Positions 1 to 6,043 of a DNA stretch of 8,958 bases are shown in pieces (the first letter of the stretch is position 1; each line of letters opens with the position of its first letter). The stretch is from the NCBI GenBank assembly GCA_030615435.1, contig JAUWZH010000097.1:1-8958 (forward strand), read 5' to 3'. Below the pieces are notes generated by a model. The model was not told where the DNA came from, searched no databases, and saw only the letters and a list, made by a program, of their open reading frames with translations. The stretch comes from Candidatus Brocadiaceae bacterium. GTDB taxonomy: Bacteria; Planctomycetota; Brocadiia; SM23-32. The translations under genes were made by a program, and so were the position numbers.

Positions 1-1
1 C

Positions 2-898
2 GATCATATTCTGGGGATTCGCCCTGACGAGGTCGGGCAGGTACAACCCGGTTTTGGGGATCTGCTGCGCTTCGGGGAGCTTCTTGGACGCGCTAAGATG
101 GGCTACCGGATCATTGAAAAAATTGTCCCTCGTTCCAAAGAAGAAATCTGGTTCATATCGCACCATCGAACAGGACCAGGGAAGGTAATCCACTTCGCGG
201 ATTGGCGATCGGTGGCAGGGGAGGGGATAGTGGTGTTTCGGCGAGTGCAGGAGGTGTTGACGAGCGATGAGTGCTCGGCGATGACCGATTTTGCTGCGCT
301 GTGGGAACCTGGATTGGTATTTGTTGCGTTCACGTCTGGGGAGTGGTACATGATGAAACCTAACGGCCGCTCTTTGGGCGGATTCCTGCTTGAGGGGAGT
401 GACTGTGTGGATTCGCTGAATGTGAGTTCGGATGGACGTCGTGCGTATTTTCAAGAGTCCGCTTACAGAGGCGACGACCCCGGTTACCGAGGTGTCTACG
501 TGGCAGACCTGTGGGAGCGAGAAGCACAGAAGCTTGTGACCGGCGGGGACCTTCACCCTGCACTTTCGCCGGACGGTAAGTGGCTTGCCATGATCAGGCA
601 TAATCGCGCTTTGATGCTTATGGACACTGAGTCCAAGGAACTCCATTACGTCATATCAACGGTACCGATAGATGAAGAGTTCGAATCTGCTACGCCTCAG
701 CAGGTTTACGACCGACCGCCGGTTTGGTCTCGGGATAGCAGACTGGTCGCGTTCTCCCTTTACGATGGTGCAATAGAAGGACCTGATGGGCCTTCGAAAG
801 AGCCTGAAGGGGAGTTCTTGACAATGGTTCTTGATAACAAGCGCAAAGAGATTTCCATTCTGCCCAAGGAGTACAGGTATTATTCCTTTAGGTATTAA
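2..898 (+). CDS. PD40/TolB-like beta-propeller protein, 5' end outside the window
   Basis: The reading frame is open from base 2 with no stop, giving 298 visible residues, so the gene probably begins to the left of the window. The first in-frame start codon is the ATG at 98, but no Shine-Dalgarno site precedes it. The protein contains propeller-blade motifs of the PD40/WD40-like class: a VSSDGRRAYF blade (visible residues about 141-150), LSPDGKWLAM (about 188-197) and WSRDSRLVAFS (about 242-252). Each has the S-x-D-(G/S)-(K/R) turn followed by a hydrophobic strand. Proteins of this fold serve as TolB-like periplasmic scaffolds or as sensor and binding domains; no catalytic residues can be assigned. 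The TAA lies 36 bases before the GTG of the RHS tip gene, so the two could be co-transcribed. By analogy with polymorphic toxin loci it might be the partner of a toxin encoded further left, but that is inference. The propeller assignment is fairly secure; the role is unknown. Confidence 0.7.
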   Translation, partial: DHILGIRPDEVGQVQPGFGDLLRFGELLGRAKMGYRIIEKIVPRSKEEIWFISHHRTGPGKVIHFADWRSVAGEGIVVFRRVQEVLTSDECSAMTDFAALWEPGLVFVAFTSGEWYMMKPNGRSLGGFLLEGSDCVDSLNVSSDGRRAYFQESAYRGDDPGYRGVYVADLWEREAQKLVTGGDLHPALSPDGKWLAMIRHNRALMLMDTESKELHYVISTVPIDEEFESATPQQVYDRPPVWSRDSRLVAFSLYDGAIEGPDGPSKEPEGEFLTMVLDNKRKEISILPKEYRYYSFRY

Positions 899-934
899 CA
901 TGGATTACTCACGACAAGCATTTGTGAGGGGACA

Positions 935-2254
935 GTGCAAGGATTTTTGCGGTGGAGTGTGGTATCTGGGGCTGTGGCACGATTGAACCTGGACTGGGGC
1001 GAGGGCGCGAGCAAGAGCGGGAACCTGTACATATTGCCTGATCGCACCGACCCCACCAACAAGGCCGACCGATTCCACTACGACTACCGCAACAGGCTCA
1101 TCAAGGTGGAGCACTCGGACGATTACGGCGAGGGGACGCCTGCATGGTCAACTGTGGTGGAGTATTACTACGACGGCCTGAATCGAAGGGTGAAAAAAGA
1201 CCTCGCGACAGGCACGGATGTGATATACCTCTATGACGGATGGCAAGTATTGGAAGAACGCGAATGGGACACCAACGGCGAGGGGCCCGAAGACGACAAG
1301 TGGGAGCCGCGCAGGCAGTACGTCTACGGCGGCACCTACATAGACGAAGTCCTGATCTTTGACAGAGACACCGACGATGACGGGGACTGTGTAGACGGCG
1401 GCGGATCGAGCCGCCACTTCTACTGTCAGCAGGCCAACTGGAACGTAGTGGCCGTAACCGATTCCAGTGGAGACACCGACGAGAAGATCAAGTATGACGC
1501 CTACGGCGAATCCACCGTCACAGTCCAGGGCGGCCACTCAGCCACCGGCAATCCTTACTTATTCCAAGGCCGAAGGTGGGACTCAGAAGTCAGCCTCTAC
1601 TACTTCCGCAACCGCGTCATGAGCCCCGTCCTGGGCCGATTCTTCCAAAGGGATCCAGCAATGATCTCCCGGGTTCGCTGGGTGCCGCCTGGGCACAGTT
1701 ACGTGTTCCTTGAGAGCACGCCATACGCCAACATCGATCCGTTGGGCGAAGAGCCCTATTCCGTCGCTGGCAGGAACGGCACATCACCCCTGGAAACACG
1801 GGTCGGGCCGCCATGCTTTATCGAGATTGCCCTCCTTCCTTTCTATTTTAAAATTCCGAGAGAGACAGTTCAATGGAGACCGGTTGGAATGAACGCAAAA
1901 TGCGGCTTTTGGGGGGTCCAGAGATGGGGGGGCGTGCTGATGCGTACCTTTGAGTGTAAAGGCAAGAAGAAATGCTGCGACGAAGCGAAGCGCAAGCTTC
2001 AGGAGGTCGGAGCGCCTGTACGCGAGCGGGGCGAATGGACCTGTCCAAGGAAGGACTATGTGTGCTGCCTGGAAACACCGCACGCCGGTTTTCTGATGTC
2101 TGGGAACGTGTTCCTCACCATTCATATTGACGGGCCGTTTTTCCTCCCACCAAAGTGTACAGTGAAGGTGGAAGCCTACTCGTTTGTTGAAGCACGCGTT
2201 CTCTCCGGCTGGTTCTGTGTTCCAAAAGAGTGGGGCTGGAACTGGTGCTTTTAG
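935..2254 (+). CDS. Orphan RHS/YD-repeat tip protein with a Cys-rich C-terminal domain
   Basis: This 439-residue protein carries only the C-terminal end of an RHS/YD protein. RHS-like sequence begins near residue 27 (SGNLYILPDRTDP). It continues with YD units YDYRNRLIKVE (50-59), YYYDGLNRRVKK (77-88) and YLYDGWQVLEE (98-108), then IKYDAYGE (185-192) and the core LYYFRNRVMSPVLGRFFQRDP (221-241), ending at DPLG (268-271). Full RHS proteins usually exceed 1,000 residues and form a shell that encloses a C-terminal toxin, so this is a severed tip. Residues 272-439 follow DPLG, exactly where toxin domains sit; they match no family I recognise and hold 11 Cys (294 to 438) and 8 Trp. The GTG start is chosen because GAGGGG at 926-931 is a reasonable ribosome site and no earlier in-frame start exists after the preceding TAA. 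No signal peptide is visible. It could be a small stand-alone protein or a displaced silent cassette that recombines with a full-length rhs gene. Confidence 0.8.
   Translation: MQGFLRWSVVSGAVARLNLDWGEGASKSGNLYILPDRTDPTNKADRFHYDYRNRLIKVEHSDDYGEGTPAWSTVVEYYYDGLNRRVKKDLATGTDVIYLYDGWQVLEEREWDTNGEGPEDDKWEPRRQYVYGGTYIDEVLIFDRDTDDDGDCVDGGGSSRHFYCQQANWNVVAVTDSSGDTDEKIKYDAYGESTVTVQGGHSATGNPYLFQGRRWDSEVSLYYFRNRVMSPVLGRFFQRDPAMISRVRWVPPGHSYVFLESTPYANIDPLGEEPYSVAGRNGTSPLETRVGPPCFIEIALLPFYFKIPRETVQWRPVGMNAKCGFWGVQRWGGVLMRTFECKGKKKCCDEAKRKLQEVGAPVRERGEWTCPRKDYVCCLETPHAGFLMSGNVFLTIHIDGPFFLPPKCTVKVEAYSFVEARVLSGWFCVPKEWGWNWCF
1748..2251 (+). other. Unrecognised Cys/Trp-rich C-terminal domain after the RHS core
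   Basis: This is the part of the RHS tip protein after DPLG, residues 272-439. Cysteines fall at 294, 323, 341, 347, 348, 370, 377, 378, 408, 428 and 438, with two CC pairs. Tryptophans fall at 314, 326, 331, 369, 426, 433, 435 and 437, and the C-terminus (WGWNWCF) is very aromatic. A basic stretch (CKGKKKCCDEAKRK, 341-354) lies in the middle. The Cys content suggests disulphides in a secreted toxin or metal binding, but no regular zinc motif is evident. In RHS proteins this position is normally the variable toxin. I see no nuclease, deaminase or ADP-ribosyltransferase signature, so the activity is unknown. Confidence 0.55.
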
Positions 2255-2273
2255 AGCCTTCTTTCTGCGGTTA

Positions 2274-2290
2274 TGCCCCGCGTACGGGCA
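2274..2290 (+). terminator. Weak hairpin after the RHS tip gene
   Basis: TGCCC (2274-2278) can pair with GGGCA (2286-2290) around a 7-base loop, 19 bases after the RHS stop. No T-run follows, so this is at best a weak or factor-dependent terminator. The rest of the 2255-2433 gap shows no recognisable gene and no strong promoter. Confidence 0.2.
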
Positions 2291-2433
2291 CCACTCTGTA
2301 GATGTAGGCTTCGGGGTGGTTCAACGATAGTGTGACCTTATGTGTGATGGGCGGACAGCCAACAATAAACACAGCTGGGCTGGGTCTCCCATGGTGAACG
2401 CTTGTGGATTCCTTTGAGGATGTGGAGCGTACA

Positions 2434-4119
2434 ATGCTCAGGAGATCGTCATTCTATGCGTATACCATCTGCCTAATCTGCTTCGGCAGTCTGCTGATTT
2501 TGTCTTCATGCCTGCTGCCACGTGCGCAACCAAGGGTGCAAGAACTAAGTATCCATGAAGCCGTACGCACAGGCAAGCATGAAGAGGCGGTAGCGCTGAT
2601 CGAGCAGGGCATTGACCTAAACGCAAGTGACGAATGGGGGTGGACGGCACTCCACGAAGCAACTGCCAGCGGAGCCACCAAGCTGCTGAACCTGCTTGTT
2701 TCAAGAGGAGCGGCGGTCAATGCCCTAGACAAATGGGGCATGACCCCACTTGATCTGGCCGCTGTGGAAGGCCATGAAAAGGCAGCACGTGTTCTTTTGG
2801 ACCTAGGAGCGGACATAGAATCCAATGCCTGCGGCGCGACTCCCCTATTACTGGCGTCCAGGAGTTGGCTGTATGGGCACAAACAGGGTGCTCAGGGCGT
2901 TGTGAGCCTTCTGCTGCGCCGGGGCGCCAACGTGAATGCAACATGCACGGTCGGACGTTCGGTGCTCCACGAGGCGGTGTATGATCATAACACGAAGGCC
3001 GCCAAGCTCTTTCTGGATCACGGAGCAGACCCCGATGCAAAGCAACCCTTTCTGGGAACTCCGATGCATTTGGCCGTCAGCCGAGGACAATTGGACATGA
3101 TGCGACTCCTGTTTTCCTATGGCGTTGACGTCGATTCGAAGGCTCAGCATTTGATGTTCTTCAGCGCTGATGTTGATTGGAGGGCTGATCATTGTCTGTT
3201 CTTCGGCCTTGGCCATGAATGTGCTGACGAAACCCCTGCTGAATGCGTTCGGCTCGATTGGCAGCAGTACCGTGGCGAAACGCCTTTGCATGGCGCATGC
3301 TGGCGTGGACACTATCAGGCGGCGCAACAACTGCTTGATTGGGCTGCGCAAGCAGATGCCCAAGATGATTACGGACGCTCCGCTTTGCATTTTGCTTCAA
3401 TGGCCGGACACGAAGACCTTGTTGAACTGCTCCTCGCTCGTGGAGCCAGCGTAGACCTCAGGGACGATGGCGCCACGCCTATGCAGCATAACCCACCCCT
3501 TGAGGGGGAGTTTGGGAAGTGTTGCGTTACAGTATCGCTCGTACCCGACCGAGAAGAAGATCCCGGGTGGACACCCTTGCACAGGGCTGCTCGCTGGAGT
3601 CACCTTGAAGTTGCGTTGCGGCTCGTAGATGCAGGGGCTGATGTTGATGCGCGAACCGGTAAAGGCCGGTTGCCGCTGCATCTGGCATGCCTGGCAGGTG
3701 AGCACCCCACTGTCAGGCTCTTGCTCGGAGAAGGGGCAACGGTGAATGCAACAGACGAGGAAGGCTGGACAGGCCTGCACTTCGCAGCATTGAGGGGCCA
3801 TAAGGCTGTGGCGAAGATTCTCGTGAGAGAGAGCGCGAATGTGAATGCTCACGACGACACGGGCCGCACTCCTCTGCATTTGGCGTCCATGGCGGGGCAC
3901 AGGGCTGTCATAAGGCTCCTACTTGCCAATGGTGCGAGAGTGAATGAGAAGGACAACCTCGGAAAGACTCCCTTACATTACGCTGGCTCCTGGGATCGAA
4001 AGCAGCTTGCCTCTTTTTTCATTTCACATAGCATTCTTTTGCCGGAGGAGAGCCGGCGAATAGAACGCAGGGATGCCGTGAAGCTTTTGCTTAGCAAGGG
4101 CGCTGATCCCAGGCGCTGA
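2434..4119 (+). CDS. Ankyrin-repeat lipoprotein, truncated by a frameshift
   Basis: The start is set at ATG 2434, ten codons inside a longer GTG-initiated frame. GGAG at 2424-2427 sits 6 bases upstream, and this start places a lipoprotein signal at the N-terminus: MLRR, a hydrophobic segment, then lipobox LSSC with Cys26 as the predicted lipidation site. The mature protein should therefore be anchored in a membrane facing the periplasm or the outside. From about residue 39 there are 13 to 14 ankyrin repeats, with TPLHLA, LLL-x-x-GA and VNA signatures (for example residues 411-440, 444-473 and 477-506). Two non-ankyrin insertions lie at 238-279 and 351-377. Ankyrin arrays bind proteins and have no enzymatic role. 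The frame ends as GADPRR-stop inside an exact 13-bp tandem duplication; the remaining repeats continue in another frame to 4408. Without the duplication the protein would be 653 residues. Lying downstream of an RHS tip, it is a candidate immunity or partner protein, since ankyrin proteins are a known immunity class in polymorphic toxin loci. Confidence 0.85.
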   Translation: MLRRSSFYAYTICLICFGSLLILSSCLLPRAQPRVQELSIHEAVRTGKHEEAVALIEQGIDLNASDEWGWTALHEATASGATKLLNLLVSRGAAVNALDKWGMTPLDLAAVEGHEKAARVLLDLGADIESNACGATPLLLASRSWLYGHKQGAQGVVSLLLRRGANVNATCTVGRSVLHEAVYDHNTKAAKLFLDHGADPDAKQPFLGTPMHLAVSRGQLDMMRLLFSYGVDVDSKAQHLMFFSADVDWRADHCLFFGLGHECADETPAECVRLDWQQYRGETPLHGACWRGHYQAAQQLLDWAAQADAQDDYGRSALHFASMAGHEDLVELLLARGASVDLRDDGATPMQHNPPLEGEFGKCCVTVSLVPDREEDPGWTPLHRAARWSHLEVALRLVDAGADVDARTGKGRLPLHLACLAGEHPTVRLLLGEGATVNATDEEGWTGLHFAALRGHKAVAKILVRESANVNAHDDTGRTPLHLASMAGHRAVIRLLLANGARVNEKDNLGKTPLHYAGSWDRKQLASFFISHSILLPEESRRIERRDAVKLLLSKGADPRR

Positions 4120-4124
4120 TCCCA
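4099..4124 (+). repeat. Exact 13-bp tandem duplication breaking the ankyrin frame
   Basis: GGCGCTGATCCCA occurs at 4099-4111 and again, with no gap or mismatch, at 4112-4124. It encodes the end of an ankyrin repeat (GADP followed by NARD). Because 13 is not a multiple of three, the second copy shifts the frame and creates the TGA at 4117-4119. Deleting one copy gives KGADPNARDNKGDTPLH, a perfect continuation of the ankyrin pattern. Confidence 0.95.
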
Positions 4125-4408
4125 ATGCTCGCGACAACAAAGGTGACACGCCATTGCACAGAGCTTCCTCATACGATAGCCTGAAGGCCGTGGCAGAGTT
4201 CATAGACCACGGTGCGGACGTGAACGCAAGCAACGAAGAGGGAAGGACGCCTTTGCACGATCTCAGGGATGTAGCCGAACTGCTACTCGCAAACGGCGCT
4301 GCCGTGAACGCCGAGGATGAGGATGGTAACATCGCTCTGGATTCGGCGGCCGAGGATGGCTACAAGGACATTGTCGAGCTACTCAAGAAGCACGGGGCAA
4401 AGGAGTAG
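4112..4408 (+). pseudogene. Out-of-frame 3' end of the ankyrin gene
   Basis: In the frame two bases away from the upstream gene, bases 4112-4408 encode GADPNARDNKGDTPLH, then two ankyrin repeats (IDHGADVNASNEEGRTPLH and LLANGAAVNAEDEDG), and a final capping repeat ending LLKKHGAKE. This is the natural C-terminus of the ankyrin protein that starts at 2434, separated from it only by the 13-bp duplication. No ATG lies in this frame. The only nearby starts are a TTG at 4154 and a later GTG, neither with a ribosome site, so separate translation is unlikely. Its intact coding quality, with no further stops, suggests the break is recent or reversible. Confidence 0.85.
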
Positions 4409-4437
4409 GCTGCAAGAAGGCCGGCATTTCCTGTTCC

Positions 4438-4467
4438 AGGGCGCGCCAAAGCGGTCGTTTCCGCCCT
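4438..4467. terminator. Possible bidirectional terminator hairpin
   Basis: AGGGCG (4438-4443) is complementary to CGCCCT (4462-4467), with an 18-base loop, between the convergent ends of the ankyrin gene (4408) and the DUF6765-like gene (4482). The location fits a terminator for both strands. The stem is only 6 bp and there is no clear T-run, so confidence is low. Confidence 0.3.
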
Positions 4468-4481
4468 AGCCGGGCATGCCA

Positions 4482-5288
4482 TCATTTCGGCCGGGGAAGG
4501 TGCTCAAACAATCTCATCGCCTCTGCCAGGTGATTGCAGGCCGCCCGAACGAAATCTGACTTGTACTTCTTCTCGCACGTCCGGTTGACGACTGCATAAT
4601 CAAGGGCCCTGCTTCCCGACAGGACGCAGAGCCTGTTAACACGCCTGTCGTACGAATCCACCCCGAAGATGCCCCGAAGCTTCGGCTTCAAGGTGGCCCA
4701 AACGCCCCTGTCGATCCCCGAATTGAAGAACCTGACCAGGAAATCGAACGTTGCTTTGGCTGCGCCCATGGTCCTGAGCTTGTTGTTTACCCGCTTGCTG
4801 CTCCTTGGGTCCGTCCAGACGTAGTTCACGACGTCTGGAACCACGCGGAGCTCGGCGTGGCCGACGTTGGGCAGCCCGCTCCCGACATAGTACCAGGGGA
4901 AGCACGAGTTGAGGTCCTCCCGCCAACCCGAGAAGTTTTCGTGGCTGAAGGTGTCCTGAAGGGCGTGAAGGGCAATGCCCAGTTGAAACGGGTTTCCGGA
5001 TGCCACCTCAACCAGCGCCCTCGCACGGGGGCTGTTTCGGGTGGTCATCCAGGGGTGCGCAGGGTCGTTTCCGGGCACAAAATGGAAAGGGGCCAAAACC
5101 GAGAGCTGAATCTGTCTTTGGTCCCAGTTTCCCACTATGGCGGACTGCGTCTGGATGCCATGCAGCTCGGCCTCGGCATGCGATCCCCCTTGAGTGTGTC
5201 CCGATCTCAGTTTGCCCGGTAGGGACAGGCGGCTTTCACTACGCCCTGCTGTGTAAAAGCATGTTAAGACCAGTGGCGCAAGACGGCC
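4482..5288 (-). CDS. DUF6765-like / zinc phospholipase C-fold protein, start uncertain
   Basis: The stop is at 4482-4484 and the frame is open rightwards to and beyond the comF stop at 5291; the end given here is only the limit of sequence not overlapping comF. The core carries GIQTQS (5142-5159), VLAPFHFVPG (5070-5099), ALHALQDTFSH (4941-4973) and HAELRVVPD (4833-4859). This order resembles DUF6765-type proteins, relatives of the all-helical zinc-dependent phospholipase C / S1-P1 nuclease fold, in which His and Asp of the H-x3-D-x3-H motif bind metal. The usual N-terminal stretch of such proteins is not seen in any of the three frames. No ATG, GTG or TTG with a ribosome site lies between the comF stop and the core. 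Options are GTG 5135 (217 residues), which cuts off GIQTQS, or ATG 5363, which overlaps comF by 73 bases. The gene is either a 5'-truncated relic or starts at an unusual site. It is the last gene of the minus-strand cluster. Confidence 0.6.
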   Translation of the reverse strand, partial: GRLAPLVLTCFYTAGRSESRLSLPGKLRSGHTQGGSHAEAELHGIQTQSAIVGNWDQRQIQLSVLAPFHFVPGNDPAHPWMTTRNSPRARALVEVASGNPFQLGIALHALQDTFSHENFSGWREDLNSCFPWYYVGSGLPNVGHAELRVVPDVVNYVWTDPRSSKRVNNKLRTMGAAKATFDFLVRFFNSGIDRGVWATLKPKLRGIFGVDSYDRRVNRLCVLSGSRALDYAVVNRTCEKKYKSDFVRAACNHLAEAMRLFEHLPRPK

Positions 5289-5290
5289 CG

Positions 5291-6043
5291 CTAAGGTTGA
5301 GTCCTCACAAGGGTCAGCACGCTGACTTTGGCGGCTCCTGCCCGTTTGAGCACCCGCGCACATTCGCTCGCGGTTGCCCCGGTGGTCATCACGTCGTCCA
5401 TCAGCAGCACATGCCGATCCGCGACCGCTTTGGAGGCCGCCCGGAAAGCGCCCTGGACGTTTTTCCATCTCTTCACCGCAGCCAACTGCGCCTGTTGATC
5501 GGTATAGCGGCTGCGGCACAGGGCGCCTCTGCGCAGGGGCACACCTGTGAAGCGGGCCATCACCTTTCCGAGCAGCGCTGCCTGGTCATAGCCGCGTTCG
5601 CGCTCCCGCCGGGCGTGCAGAGGAACCGGTACCACGCACTCGAATCCCTTCAGATCTTTGGGTAACCAGTTCAAGTCTATTGCCCTGCGCAGCAGTAGCG
5701 GCCCGAGGAAGAAGTCCCCACGGAACTTGAAACTCTTGACCACAGATCCCGCCGGCCCGCCGTAGGCGAACAGGGCCCGTGCCAGGTCAAAGTGAGGCGG
5801 CCGTGCGCGACAGCTCAGGCAGGGCGTGTCCAGGTCACCGGCCGCCTTGTATGACCCGCCGCAGATGGGACAGATGGGCCCGGAGATGCGGCGCTCTGCC
5901 AATTCGCGCAGGCAGCTCGGGCACAGGATGCGGCTCCCCGTTCCGATCAGGGACACTCCGCAGTGGTAGCAATGGGGCGGGTAAAGCCAGTCCAGGCCGG
6001 AGTTGACTGCACTGAGGAACCCGTCCCTTATGGTATTCAGCAT
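5291..6043 (-). CDS. comF: ComF-family phosphoribosyltransferase-like protein
   Basis: This 250-residue protein has the ComF layout at the usual length. The N-terminus has two Cys pairs, C25-x2-C28 with C41-x2-C44, then C58-x2-C61 with C75-x2-C78, which should form zinc-binding ribbons. A central PVPLHARRERERGYDQAALL block (139-158) is followed by the PRPP-binding loop MDDVMTTGATASEC (215-228). ComF proteins take part in DNA uptake during natural transformation in several bacteria; elsewhere their role is less clear. The start is ATG 6043, since its product begins with the family's short helix before the first Cys pair. The frame extends open to 6181, but that would overlap the deacetylase gene by about 145 bases. 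The ATG overlaps the deacetylase stop (ATGCTGA, 7 bases shared), which suggests translational coupling. An AAGGG lies about 9 bases upstream. Confidence 0.9.
   Translation of the reverse strand: MLNTIRDGFLSAVNSGLDWLYPPHCYHCGVSLIGTGSRILCPSCLRELAERRISGPICPICGGSYKAAGDLDTPCLSCRARPPHFDLARALFAYGGPAGSVVKSFKFRGDFFLGPLLLRRAIDLNWLPKDLKGFECVVPVPLHARRERERGYDQAALLGKVMARFTGVPLRRGALCRSRYTDQQAQLAAVKRWKNVQGAFRAASKAVADRHVLLMDDVMTTGATASECARVLKRAGAAKVSVLTLVRTQP

Noticed and set aside
900..986. 28-codon frame starting at an ATG right after the propeller gene's stop
   Set aside because: It has no ribosome site or recognisable sequence and overlaps the RHS tip gene in another frame.
1148..2125. Open frames on the minus strand over the RHS tip gene
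   Set aside because: They mirror the biased codons of the RHS gene and have no motifs or ribosome sites.
2438..3900. Several open frames of 80 to 180 residues antisense to the ankyrin gene
   Set aside because: Repeat-derived shadows: repeated ankyrin codons keep the opposite strand open. None has a recognisable domain.
4105..4124. Programmed ribosomal frameshift at the ankyrin break
   Set aside because: No slippery heptamer or downstream structure is evident, and the exact 13-bp duplication explains the break fully.
2434..4408. The tandem ankyrin repeats as a CRISPR-like or DNA-level repeat array
   Set aside because: Similarity is at the protein level in units of about 99 bases; the DNA copies have diverged and there are no spacers.
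5289..5519. Extension of the DUF6765-like frame into comF up to an ATG at 5519
   Set aside because: The extra residues are a shadow of comF in another frame and show no family similarity.
5000..5665. 221-residue plus-strand frame across comF and the DUF6765-like gene
   Set aside because: It runs antisense to two genes with clear family motifs and shows no motif of its own.
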